From: Armigeres subalbatus
Lineage: Eukaryota; Arthropoda; Insecta; Diptera; Culicidae
Direction: 5' to 3'
Assembly (NCBI RefSeq): GCF_024139115.2
Contig: NW_026943240.1
Location: forward strand, 1 to 64,000
Length of the DNA stretch: 64,000 bases
The translations under genes were made by a program, and so were the position numbers. Shown here one piece after another: positions 21,594-32,419 of the stretch. A model generated the notes under the pieces. That model had not been told where the DNA came from. It ran no database searches and was given only the letters and a program-made list of their open reading frames with translations. Within the stretch, counting starts at the first letter, position 1; each line of letters begins with the position of its first letter.

Positions 21594-23617
21594 GTACCGT
21601 GAGGGACCGAAATCCGTACAGCATCGAAATCCGTCCACCTCATAAGATAACAGTAAATTAGAGGGGGGTTGAAGTAATTAATTTATTAATATTTCATCTA
21701 ATGCTTTTTATATACTTGACATTCAGCATTTTGGCCATTGATATAAAAAGTAGGCTTTGAAATTAAAATAACAAAAATAAGAAACAACTCGCCACCCAAC
21801 AAACGCGCATTTTCAGGGCCATTCGTGCCTTAACTGTTCGAAAAGTAAGTGTATTCATACTACAAATTGCAGTGAACTAAATAAGATCAACGAAATATGA
21901 ATCAAAGGGATCACTTTTCAAGGTGCGTATTTAACTATTCACAGTGGTAGATTAGCCAATCGATCTCCGCTAATTCAAATATGCAGCTAAAAAATAGCTG
22001 TACGGATTTTGATTCTTTGATTCGAAATCCGTTCACGGTGGATGGATTTCGATTCAAGAGGAAATGTTTAAATTCATTATTTTAAGGTACACCGGGGCAA
22101 GTTGAAACGGTTTTTTCAAAGTTGAACTTTGAAGTGCTGTAAAAAAATCACCCTTTGATAAATTTTGAATCAGTTTGCGGTGTTTGCTAGTTCGGGCCAA
22201 AGATTATACATAAAAAATAAGCAACCTTACTAAACTTGTTTATAAATATTTTGCATACTAAAATTATTTTTTTATATGCATCGTTTCAACTTGCCCCGCA
22301 TATCGGGGTAAGTTGAAACACTGCGCTGTATACAGACATAAGCTAACTGTACCGTATTAAAAACAAAATATATGTACTCAAGGTGACTCAAGATGCACGA
22401 GGTTGTAAAGGTGACTATACTGCCAAGATTCACATAACCCATGTAAAATTTTGATTTCACAAATTAGTTTAAAATTGCCTCCTAAAACCCTAATAGAAAA
22501 GTAGGCTTTGTTCTAGAAATTTGAAAATAAAATTTCACTTGTGTTGTCTCATCTTGATATTTAATCGCATAAAAGTCACATTCCAGATTTTTATATTCTA
22601 TACTCTTTCTTTGAAATGTACGCTTGATTAATTCGGCTGTGGCTTCTTCATAAATCCACATTAATTAAATAGCGTATCTCTCATAGACTCTTGATTGGAG
22701 AGAGGGGGCTGGGGAAATGGAAGGTGGAGTTAACGAAATGTTCACATGTTCTATGTTTTATTTTTTGAGAGCCAGTGCTAACAGCGAGGTAAAGTAGATT
22801 AAGAATCTCAAAACTAGACCGTGCAGCTTAAACATGGCCCCTTTTCATTTTATTTTTTAGTGAAGATTGTAGAAGGGTTGCATTCATGACAATATGGGCG
22901 GAAATTTATTAAAATTAATTTACAGAATTTTGAACCTTTCTGTTAATTTTTGTTTTCCGAATGTATTTAAGGACTATGTAATTCTGGAAATTTAAATTGT
23001 GAGAGTGACGTATTGAATCGTTGTTTCAACTTGCCCCGCACCACGCATTTCTATTTGCCCCGATGGGTTGAAAATGCGGAGCAATATGAAACGAGCAAAA
23101 TACAAAAATTAAAACGTATCTTTCATCAATTTTTCATAATCGTTATGCTTATTCAACATTCAATGATTACCTACCGTGAAAATTTGATGAAAAAACTCTT
23201 CCAAACATCATTTTGAGATCTGTTTCATTGGTACGTCAAAAAGTTGGTTTGGATTTTGCAAAAGGCGAAAAATAAACAGTGGCAGGGATTGCTTTTAGTA
23301 ATTGCAATTCTCCGGGAATGGCAGTCAGAAGGTGCGTTTAGGGGAGTAATTGGTTGAAAAAAATAATCAGGGCATTCGGTCATTGCTGATCTAAATTACA
23401 GCTTCCGTTTCAACTTACCCCGCATTTCAACTTGCCCCGGTGTACCTTATCATGTTTTTTGTAGTTTATAAAGCATAAAAGTGAAACACTTCAAAAATAG
23501 AGGCCCTTGTGCACCTGTATCGACAAAGATTTTTTTTGTGCATTTGATTCGTATTTTCTAGAGACTTTTACATTTACTGCAGTGCTTAAGTGTACGAATT
23601 TCGATGTCCCACGGTAC
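21594..23617. mobile_element. DNA element with GTACCGTG termini, split by a nested MITE
   Basis: The left terminus GTACCGTGAGGGACCGAAAT and, reversed, the right terminus GTACCGTGGGACATCGAAAT form an imperfect inverted repeat. Removing the nested element at 22085-23447 leaves about 660 bp. The left third matches 19998-20350. No transposase was found. Confidence 0.6.
22085..23447. mobile_element. 1.36-kb MITE with TA duplication nested in the GTACCGTG element
   Basis: Termini AGGTACACCGGGGCAAGTTG and CAACTTGCCCCGGTGTACCT are exact inverted repeats, flanked by TA at 22083-22084 and 23448-23449. The GTTTCAACTTGCCCCGCA motif recurs inside at about 22286 and 23024 and again before the right end (23406). 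No transposase was recognised. Confidence 0.85.
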
Positions 23618-23675
23618 GTCCTATGACGGACCAAAAATGAGAAAATGAGAATTACACTTCTTCAGTTATTGTTTT

Positions 23676-23946
23676 CTTCTTCTTCTTTGGCTCTACATTC
23701 CAACTAAAACTTGGCCTACTTTTCAACTTAGTATTCTATTAGCATTTCCTCAGTTTTTAATTGGAAGCATTTCTATGCCCGCCATGCATGAGAATATATC
23801 TTGTGCGGCAAGTACAATGGATACACTATGTCCAAGGTGTCGAGAATGTTTGTCATCCGAAAACATCCTAAATCGGACCGAGAATCGAACTCGCCATCTC
23901 CGGATTGGCAGTCCTATACCTTTGCTCGTAAGGCTACTGGAGACCT
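23676..23946 (-). mobile_element. tRNA-derived SINE, family B, copy 1, with 22-bp TSD
   Basis: On the minus strand it begins GGTCTCCAGTAGCC. Box B GAGTTCGATTC lies at 23882-23892. The body has CTAATAGAATACTAAGTTG, and the element ends in AAG repeats. Flanking direct repeats 23654-23675 and 23947-23968 agree at 21 of 22 bases. Sister copy at 55061-55335. Confidence 0.88.
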
Positions 23947-24613
23947 ACACTTCTTTAGTTATTGTTTTATAATTGAACGACAGAATTACTTTACAATAAT
24001 GTTGGATTAGAGAACTGAAGTATAAGTTGTTGTAAAGGAGGGAAAGAAAAGATTATTAAATGATGACGACGATATTTTTTTCATTTTTTCAAAAATGCGA
24101 GAAACGAAGAGCAGAACACATAAAATTTTATTCTATGTTCACGTTCTTAGCTCTCTTATCTTATTTCTAACTTCTATATTTTCATATTTGTTTCTCATCT
24201 CACTTAAAACCTTTAACATATTTTCCTCACTGTTTTTATAAAATTCAATTTCTCATCTCTGAGTTGTTGTGTCTGGTTCTCACTTCGAAATTTTATTTTC
24301 CACTTCTTGCGTTTCACTTCACAATTCACATTTCTTTAATTAATATTAAATTCTCTCCTCTCACATGTCATTTCTCACTTTTCTATTCTTACATTTCACT
24401 TCTCATTTTTCCCTTGAAGCGTCTATCTTTTTTTTTCACTTCTTGCCTTTCGTTTTCCATATCTCATTCCTCGTATCTCACTTATCGCTCCTCGATTCTC
24501 GCTTTACGCTTCTCAATTTTCACTTCTTTCTTCACATTTTTCACTTTCATCTTACTTATAACTTCTCATTTCTCACTTGTTGTTTTTTAGCATAACATAG
24601 CATACACATTGGC

Positions 24614-24709
24614 CCAGGTAACATTTTAAGTTTTATAACCCTCTTAAAGACCATAATTTACACTGCAAGAGTATTATAAAACCATCATAAAACCAAAATG
24701 TTACTAGGA
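24614..24709. mobile_element. About 96-bp MITE, AGTAACATTTT family, copy 1
   Basis: Inverted termini CCCAGGTAACATTTTAAG and CCAAAATGTTACTAGG enclose TTTATAAC/CATAAAAC motifs. Same family as 63812-63908. It interrupts the satellite array. Confidence 0.65.
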
Positions 24710-25402
24710 AGGTGGTCATACAATTCTCAACTGAGCAATCTATTTCCTATACATAATTAGATGTATACCTGGCCACGTCCTTACAATTCGCTTACTTTCA
24801 TTTCTCACTTATTGTTTTTTAATTCTCTAAAAACCATTTCATGCTTCCCACGTCTCGATTCTCAACTCTAGCATTTTTTTTCTCATGGTTTAGTTCTCGT
24901 GTCTCACTTCTCAACTTCATGTTTCACTTCTCACTACCCACTTCTCATTTCACAATCTTCTCGCATTTTACACTTCATTTCTCACTTCTCAGATCTCAGT
25001 TTCATATCTCCTACTTGCTTCACAATTTTCATTTAGCCTATTTTATCACATGTCATTGCTCAATTCTCACGTCTCGTGTTTTGCTTCTAACTTCTTATTT
25101 CTCACCTTTCAATTCCTACATTTCACTTCCTATATTTCACTCTTTGTTTCTCATTTTTCAAATCTCATTCTCACTTCTCATGCCTTGGTTATCATTTCTC
25201 AAAACATAAAACTTTGCAGCTAACGTGTCTCACTTCTCCCTTCGTAGTCTCTTCTCCGCTTCTCGCCTCTTGCTTCTCACTTCACTCTTACCACATGTCA
25301 ATTCTTATTTCTCACGTTTCGTGATCAATTTCTCACTTTACAATACTTACATTTTTTCACCTTTAAATTTTAATTTTTTAAATCTAATTTCGCATTAAAA
25401 CT

Positions 25403-25745
25403 AAGGCAGGGGTGGCCTGTACTGTACATAAAAGTCTTCTCCTTTCAACTCGGTCTATGGCTACACGTCACTAGCCCCGTAGTCTGCGGAAGGCCCGCAA
25501 ATCGTCTTCCATCTGATCGATCCACCTTGCAGGCTGCACAGCTCGCTTTCTTGTGCCCAACTGATCGCTATCGAGAACCATTTTCACCGTGTTATTGTCC
25601 GACATTCTGGCTACGTGCCAGCCTACCGCAGTCGTCCGAATTCCGTGGTGTGAACGATGAAAGGTTCTCCCTGATGCAACTCGTGGTTCATTTGCCTCCT
25701 TCATGTAATGCCTCCACCGTAGATATACGACTACAATTTCTCCCT
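25403..25745 (-). mobile_element. RTE-like retrotransposon 3' fragment, copy 3
   Basis: The minus-strand translation EANEPRVAS, VARMSDNNTVKMVLDSDQLG and ARWIDQMEDDLRAFRRLRG matches the C-terminus of the RTE-like ORF in copies 1 and 2. The 3'UTR (GAGTTGAAAGGAGAAGACTT on the minus strand) is also related. It is 5'-truncated to about 340 bp and lies inside the TCACTTC array. Confidence 0.82.
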
Positions 25746-26964
25746 TAAGGTGTCTAACTGCTCGCTTTTCATATTTCACTTCTTTCTTCCCAATTTCCAT
25801 ACCTCATTTCTCACATCTCACTTATAGCACCTAAAACCTCGCTTCACGATTCTTCACTTCTCCTTTCTCATCTGTGGTTTTTGCTCTACTCATTCATAGA
25901 AATACCATTTCTTGCTTCCAACTTTCACTTCTCACTTTTCAGTTCTTATGTCTAGCTTCTGAATATATTTTTTCTCTTCACGCTTCCCGCTTCTAAATTT
26001 ACATTTTCACTTCTCACAAGTCACTTTTTATGTCTCATCTCTTATTCTTCATTTCTAACTTCTTATTCCTCATTACAAATTCTCACATTTTCCTTTTTCT
26101 TGTTTCTTACTTATCTCATAAGTCATTTCTTATGTCTCATGTCTCACATAATATTTTTTTCTTTTTACGTCTCACTTCTCACATTTCCTCTAGCAGCACT
26201 CATGTTCCACCCAGATTACTGCAACTGATATAGGACCAGATTTACACTGTTCACTTCTTTTTTATAATTTTTTTTGTTTCTTATTTCTTATCCCTTCTCA
26301 CAATTCATTTCCTGCTTCTCAGTTCCCTCCCTCCTTTCTCGAATCTCACTAACTCTCCTTTCTTCCTACATATTTTTTTCACTTCTGTACTTTTTTTAAA
26401 CTTATCCTTTCCTCACTTCTTGAATTTGTTTACTTATTATTACTTACTTACTTATTCCTCACCTCACCATTTCTAATTTTCACTTCTCTTTTCTCACATC
26501 TTATTTCTCAATTCTCATATATCCCTATGTGCAATTTTAACTTCCCAATTTTCGCATTTCATTACTCACTTCGCACATCTCGATTATAGCTTTTCATTTC
26601 TTGCTTATCATTTGCATATAAAACATTCTACTTCTTATTTTTCATTTCGTAAATCTCATTTATTTTTTTCTGAATACTTGCGTATCACTTTTCACTTCCT
26701 AATTCTTATCACTTCCTCTCACTTCTGGCTTCTCCCATCCCACACGGCTCACATCTTATACCCCAATTTTAAGTTTACAATTATCGATTTTACTTCTCTT
26801 TTGCCATTTCTCCCTTCTCACGTCCCATCACTTATAATTTCTCACTTGGCACTTTTTACGTCTCCTTTGTCATTTTTCACTTTTTACTTTTTAATTAATA
26901 ATAAAATTATGTGTGACACATGCCTTTATCAAACTACCTGCTGGAAAGTTAACATTAACATTTT

Positions 26965-27100
26965 TTTGCCTTTCCCGTACAACGATGTTGTACCGAAAGG
27001 TTATCATTTCACTCCGAAAACGAACTTTTTATAGAAGCCTCTGAGACCCATAGTGTTATATACCAATCGATTCAGCTCGACAAACTGAGCAATTGCGAAC
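26965..27100 (-). repeat. Short dispersed repeat fragment
   Basis: A small imperfect palindrome TACAACGATGTTGTA is followed by GAAAGGTTATCATTTCACTC, CTTTTTATAGAAG and ACCCATAGTGTTATATACCA. This wording is familiar to me as a frequent repeat in mosquito DNA, but I cannot name it. It abuts the R1-like element. Confidence 0.4.
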
Positions 27101-29330
27101 CTGCGCCGCGCCTGCCTACGGGCAAGGAGGCGGATGCAGCGAGCACGCACAGAAGAGGAGCGTGTTGAACGACGGGTGGCGTTCGTGGCTGCTAGATCCG
27201 CTCTGAAGACTGAGATTAGATCAAGCAAAAAAGCCTGCTTCGAGGGCCTGTGTCAAAGTGCCAACGCGAATCCATGCGGTGACGCCTATAGGGTCGTAAT
27301 GGCCAAGACACGTGGGGCGATGGCCCCTATAGAGCGGTCTCCAGAGATGCTGGAGAAGATCATCGCGGGGCTCTTCCCACGTCACGACCCAAGTCCCTGG
27401 CCTCCCTTTGTGGAGCTGCCACGGGCAGGGTGGCCGACGAGGGAAGAGTAACGGTGGCGGAACTTGCGGGGATTGCACAGTCCCTTAGAGTAGGTAAGGC
27501 GCCAGGACCGGATGGTATTCCGAACCTGGCCATCAAAGTGGCCATTGCCGAGGCTCCCGAGATGTTCAGATCTGTCATGCAGAGATGCCTGGACGAGGGA
27601 GTCTTCCCTCAAGCATGGAAAAGGCAGAGATTGGTCCTATTGCCAAAACCGGGGGATCCGTCGGCATATAGACCAATATGCCTGCTTGATACGGCGGGGA
27701 AGGTGCTCGAGAAGATCATCCTCAACAGGTTGTTGATACGCACGGAGGGTGCGGATGGTCTATCGAGTAACCAGTTTGGCTTCCGAAAGGGTAAGTCGAC
27801 CATAGACGCTATCTTGTCGGTTACCAAATCCGCGGAGATAGCTATCCAGCGTAAGAGGAGGGGAGTTCGCTATTGTGCAGTAGTGACTCTCGACGTGAGG
27901 AATGCTTTCAATAGTGCCAGTTGGGCAGCTATTGCAGATGCGCTCCTGCGTCTTGGAATTCCCGAGAACCTGTACAAGATTCTCGGAAACTACTTCCAGA
28001 ATCGAGTACTGGTATACGACACGGAGGCGGGTCGGAAGCGCGTTGACATAACCTCAGGGGTTCCGCAAGGTTCCATACTGGGTCCGGTGTTATGGAACGT
28101 CATGTACGACGGTGTCTTGAGGTTGAAGTTCCCGGTGGGCGTGGTAATCGTCGGCTTCGCTGACGATATTACGCTGAAGATCTACGGCGAATCGATCGAA
28201 GAGGTGGAGTTGACTGCAGCCCACTCGATCGCAATTGTGGAGGAGTGGATGAGTTCCAGGAAGTTAGAACTGGCTCACCACAAGACTGAGGTGGTTGTTG
28301 TTAACAACCGAAAGTCGGAGCAACAAGCGGTGATAAGGGCAGGCAACTGCACGGTCACCTCTGAACGCTCCATCAAACTCTTGGGGGTAATGATCGACGA
28401 TAAGCTCACCCACGTCAATTACGCCTGCAAGCGTGCCTTCACAGCTATAGCGGCATTGTCCCGGATGATGTCCAATAGCTCTGCGGTTTACGCCAGCAAG
28501 CACAAGCTTCTGGCTAGTGTTGCTCTGTCCATACTGAGGTATGGGGCACGACCCAGCGTATTAAATGCTACAGAACTAAGTTAGAAAGTACGTATAGGCT
28601 CATGTGCCTAAGAGTTGCGAGCGCGTACCGTACCGTGTCGCACGATGCACTTTGCGTCATCACCGGTATGATGCCTATTGACATCGTTATCGGTGAAGAC
28701 ATAGAGTGCTTCGAAATGCGCGGCACGAGAGGCATCCGTAGGACTGTCAGGTTGGCCTCAATGGTCAAATGGCAGCGTGCGTGGGGCAGTTCCACTAAGG
28801 GTAGATGGACACATAGGTTGATACTGGAGATAGGTACGTGGGTCAAGAGGCGCCATGGGGAAATCAATTTCCACCTGACCCAGGTCCTTACAGGCCATGG
28901 TTGCTTCAAACAGTACCTACACCGGTTCGGACACTCGGCCTCGCCCGAGTGTCCGGTGTGCGTTGGTTTAGAGGAAACGGCGGAACACGTGTTGTTCGTG
29001 TGCCCGCGTTTTCGCACAATGCGAGACCACATGCTTGCCACATGTGGTCTGGACACTACCCCGGACACCCTAGTCCGGAGGATGTGTAAAGATGAAGTTG
29101 GCTGGAACGCCGTTTTATCGGCTATTGTTTAAATCGTCTCGGAGCTACACAGAAGGTGGCGCGTGGACTCGAGGAATGGCTAGTTCAGGCGCAAATAAGA
29201 GGTGGTCCAAGGGTTCGGAGTCGGCTTCATGGGTCATACCTGTGCCCTGTGGTCGAACTCGATCCTTTTATCGAACAAGTGGCCGCGTGAAGAACAACAT
29301 GGTATCGTCGCTTTCGCGTTGAAGTTCATA
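27100..29330 (+). pseudogene. R1-like non-LTR retrotransposon, 5'-truncated, ORF2 broken
   Basis: The RT domain is nearly continuous in the frame 27430-28584. Visible blocks are VGKAPGPDGIPNLAI, PKPGDPSAYRPICLLDTAGK, NQFGFRKGKSTIDAI, TLDVRNAFNSASW, SGVPQGSILGPVLWN and GFADDIT (catalytic FADD at 28156-28167). After a stop at 28582 it continues as LMCLRVASAYRTVSHDA to a C-terminal zinc finger C-x2-C-x8-H-x4-C at 28950-29003, typical of R1-clade proteins. A frame change near 27440 separates an upstream piece. The endonuclease and ORF1 are missing. R1 elements often target rDNA, but this copy sits in ordinary repeat-rich DNA. Confidence 0.85.
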
Positions 29331-29334
29331 CAGC

Positions 29335-31825
29335 ATTAACTGAACACAATAGATGCGGGATAGGCCTTAGCACTGCTTTTAAAAAATGTCAGAAAGACGG
29401 ACAAATATGATAAAATCACAGGTTCATATCGTTCAATTATCAATCTGATAAGCTTAAACTTTCAAGCGCTGGATCCAGTAAATTAATCTAAGACTTCCAT
29501 TGGTCTGAGAACATTTAGGACCGCTATACACGTTCGATATGTGTAAGAAACTTCTTCCACTTTCGTATATAAGTGGGCTTCATTGCTTCATTCATATAAT
29601 AAATATCAATGAATTTCTAATACAACTCACAAACCCTCAAAATAAATTGCGAAAGCCAATGGATCTTCAAGACGCTTGCCTCACATGTGCCTAATTCATT
29701 GATTAACTCATTCATAGAAAATGCAAGAATTTTCGCTAACCAATCAATCGCAGTCGACGCTCAAAATAGAATCCCTATCAATAAACATTCGATAATTAGA
29801 AATAACAAATGACCGGCGCAAACGCGATTTGACTCACCTGCGCAAATGCGAACGAAAGTTAAGTGCGAGCCCCGGAATCACAGCTCACGAATCGTGCCTT
29901 CCGCCAAGTGCGGCAGAATTAGACCGCATCCACTTGGACGTATAAATATGAAAATTGAAAACGTCCATCCATTCAGCCAACGCGCAACGCTCGCGTATGA
30001 ATCATTCCCGGCCCAACCACCGCTAGATTGATTTCGGACATATTTCATTTTCGGAGTTTGATAAGTACCTACCTTCATGTGGCTAAACGACTGGAAGAGA
30101 TTTACTCGGACGGAATCTGAATTGATTGGTTCACCCTCGCGAGGGATTACCATGCCGACCCGGGGCCCCGATTGTAACTTCTTTCTCTAGCTTTTCATTT
30201 GGCACCGGAATCAAGCGAAATCGGATTGGAAGACGATATCGCCCTCCGGGTGATTATCAATCAAAGGCAGCTAATTGTTAAGTATCTACAGTTTTGGGTT
30301 CGCTTCGAGGGTTGGAGAACACACAGATAAAAGTACGTCATAATATTTCATCTCGAGGAGTCGGAATCCGTTCAAAAGATGTTCGCGGCTCCACGGTTCG
30401 GGACCCCTTGCTGTGTGCTCCGGTGAAGCGAGCGAGGGTGGGTTGCAGTCGGTTTGTCCGAGCGCGGCTCCATTCAGCCTCAGCGCATAATAATCAGAGC
30501 ATGAATGCTAATGGGTCTTGGAAACGGAATCTGAACTAGCAAGTGGAAGCATCTTTTGATCCTTCATCGTGGCGATTTAACTGCGCTGAAACTTATCCAC
30601 TCACGATAAATGTTTTGTTCTGATTCTAGCGGACTTGATAAATTCGACCACTCTTCAGATTTCGATGGAAGCCTGCAGTGAGGATAAATTGAGGCAATTT
30701 AATTCATTGTACGATGAGAAGCTTTAGCGATAGATTACAGTAATTTAGTTTTCTTTTACAACCATAATTAAAATTTGACCCACTCGTTAGCCTAATCGTA
30801 AGTGATTCAGACGATCGTCGATTTGTGTTTCAAATCAATCAGTCTGACCTCTTTTTTTCAAAAATGTTAAGAACGATTTCATGTGATTCTACACCTGGAA
30901 AGTTATGAGTTGTTTACGATATCGAGAATAAACATCATAAAACAGACGTTGAGTGAAAAAACTTACATATCTCTAAAAAAACTGAGGTTTTCGCTGCGTC
31001 ATCGTTGTTTATAAAATCTATACATTTTGGCACAGTGGTTCAAATTTCAGGAGTCTACATTATTCAGTACAGTGTTATTACAATATAAGATTAGATGAGA
31101 TAACGATTGTATGCATCTGCGTTTCTTGCCAAAATTCAAATTTCCCTTTTAAACATGTGGAAACTGCATTTACAATAATAGTCAGAAATATTGAATATTG
31201 AATATGTATTTCCCCAGATGGTTGTTCCAGTTGTTTTTTAAACCTTCATTTCTACTCGTATCCCTTAAACAGGAACGGATGAAAAGTTTTACAATAGTGA
31301 ACGATTGTTAATCCTTTCATCGAATGTTTTCTCTTCAATGTCAATTTTCGAAGGGTTTCGTTTGCAAATTATGTTACGCTAAATTTGGAATTATTGACCC
31401 TCTTCTTCCCCCTCGTAACACTTTTTGAATGGATTAAGCAAATTAATCGTATAAACCGTAATGCTTGGGCACACCCCCTTCCTCCACTTAAAGTGTTATG
31501 TTATTTGTGAATAGGCCCAAAGGCATCGGTGGAGGGACGGTTTGTTCAACAGATTTTGAGTTTTCTGAGAAAATTTCCAATGAAAACCCCAATTAAAAAT
31601 ATTCAAAGACAATTCAATTTTGTTATGAGGAAATTCTAAATATTTCCGAAAATTTAATTAAAAAGCCCTTTGGTAGTTCGAATGAAATTTTAGCGGTTTA
31701 AAAAGAAAAATAAGAAGCCAAGGAGATATTCACGCAATTACAATCTAAACAATTCTCAAAAAATAAGAAAAAAAAAAAAAAATAGGAAAAGTCCCGTAAA
31801 AGAATTTGAAGTGTTAATGCAAAAG
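29335..31825. other. Mostly unique non-coding DNA with a GC-richer island
   Basis: No gene recognised. The stretch 29820-30500 is clearly GC-richer, with CpG-containing words and no transposon signature. It is a candidate conserved or regulatory island for the neighbouring developmental gene, by inference only. The stretch 30600-31820 is AT-rich with nothing recognised. Confidence 0.35.
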
Positions 31826-31835
31826 AATAATACAC

Positions 31836-31891
31836 TCGGAGACGAGCCAGCCTCGGGCTGAAAGTCTCCTTAATAAAGACACAAAAAAAAA
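31836..31891 (+). mobile_element. Ultra-short hairpin/poly(A) retroposon, copy 1
   Basis: Body TCGGAGACGAGCCAGC to GTCTCCTTAATAAAGACAC, about 47 bp, followed by an A run. GGAGAC pairs with GTCTCC across 20 bases, with an inner CAGCC/GGCTG stem. Exact 10-bp flanking repeats AATAATACAC lie at 31826-31835 and 31892-31901. The A tail plus TSD shows retroposition. Related copies at 39691, 49327 and 63708. Confidence 0.85.
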
Positions 31892-32419
31892 AATAATACA
31901 CAAAATCTCTAGACCTGCGCGCCACACCGACACCGCCGATGAATTTTGTACGCCACTACCGCCGCTGTCCAAAACGAATCAGCGTACCGCCGTATAAAAA
32001 TTGAACACGCCGCTGAATAGTTATTACCATGCCGATGGCTGATGACTGGCCTTTTTTTTTAGGGGGCAGCAGGGACTATGTCCAAGGGCTTGACGATCCC
32101 TCCCCAGGCCATCTGCGAGTTGTGGCGCCTGCCTAGGATGTGGTGGGGTTTGACAGTGGGCCCTGTCAAATTCCTATAAAAAGCTGCATGCATCCGCAAG
32201 TAGGCCCCACCAAAGCGACATGGTGCCGCTCAAAGCGCACAAGCCCAAGTCCTGGTGTCTGGTGGGACACAAAACAGACACACAACACGACGGCCCTCCG
32301 ACAAGACAGGAGGTTTGCGCAGCCCCAATAAGCCGCCTGGAAAACCAATAATTACGAACAATATAAGAGATAATGCGACTCGATACAATCGGCAAAGACT
32401 TAGGCGACGAATGAAGGAT

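Larger units (their letters stand above)
24130..26900 (+). repeat. Degenerate pyrimidine-rich TCACTTC satellite array (about 2.4 kb net)
   Basis: The plus strand is dominated by C/T-rich words built on TTCTCACTTC, TTTCTCATTTC and CTCACTTC with constant small variations, and almost no purine-rich stretches. Two unrelated insertions interrupt it: a MITE at 24614-24709 and an RTE-like 3' fragment at 25403-25745. The same repeat occurs in short arrays at 35537-35675, 39588-39880 and 54835-55020. Open frames here, rich in Phe, Ser, Leu and His, are artefacts of the repeat. Confidence 0.85.

Noticed and set aside
24264..25209. Open frames of 108 and 122 codons rich in Phe/Ser/Leu/His that look like membrane proteins
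   Set aside because: They are direct translations of the TCACTTC pyrimidine satellite; all three plus frames show the same composition.
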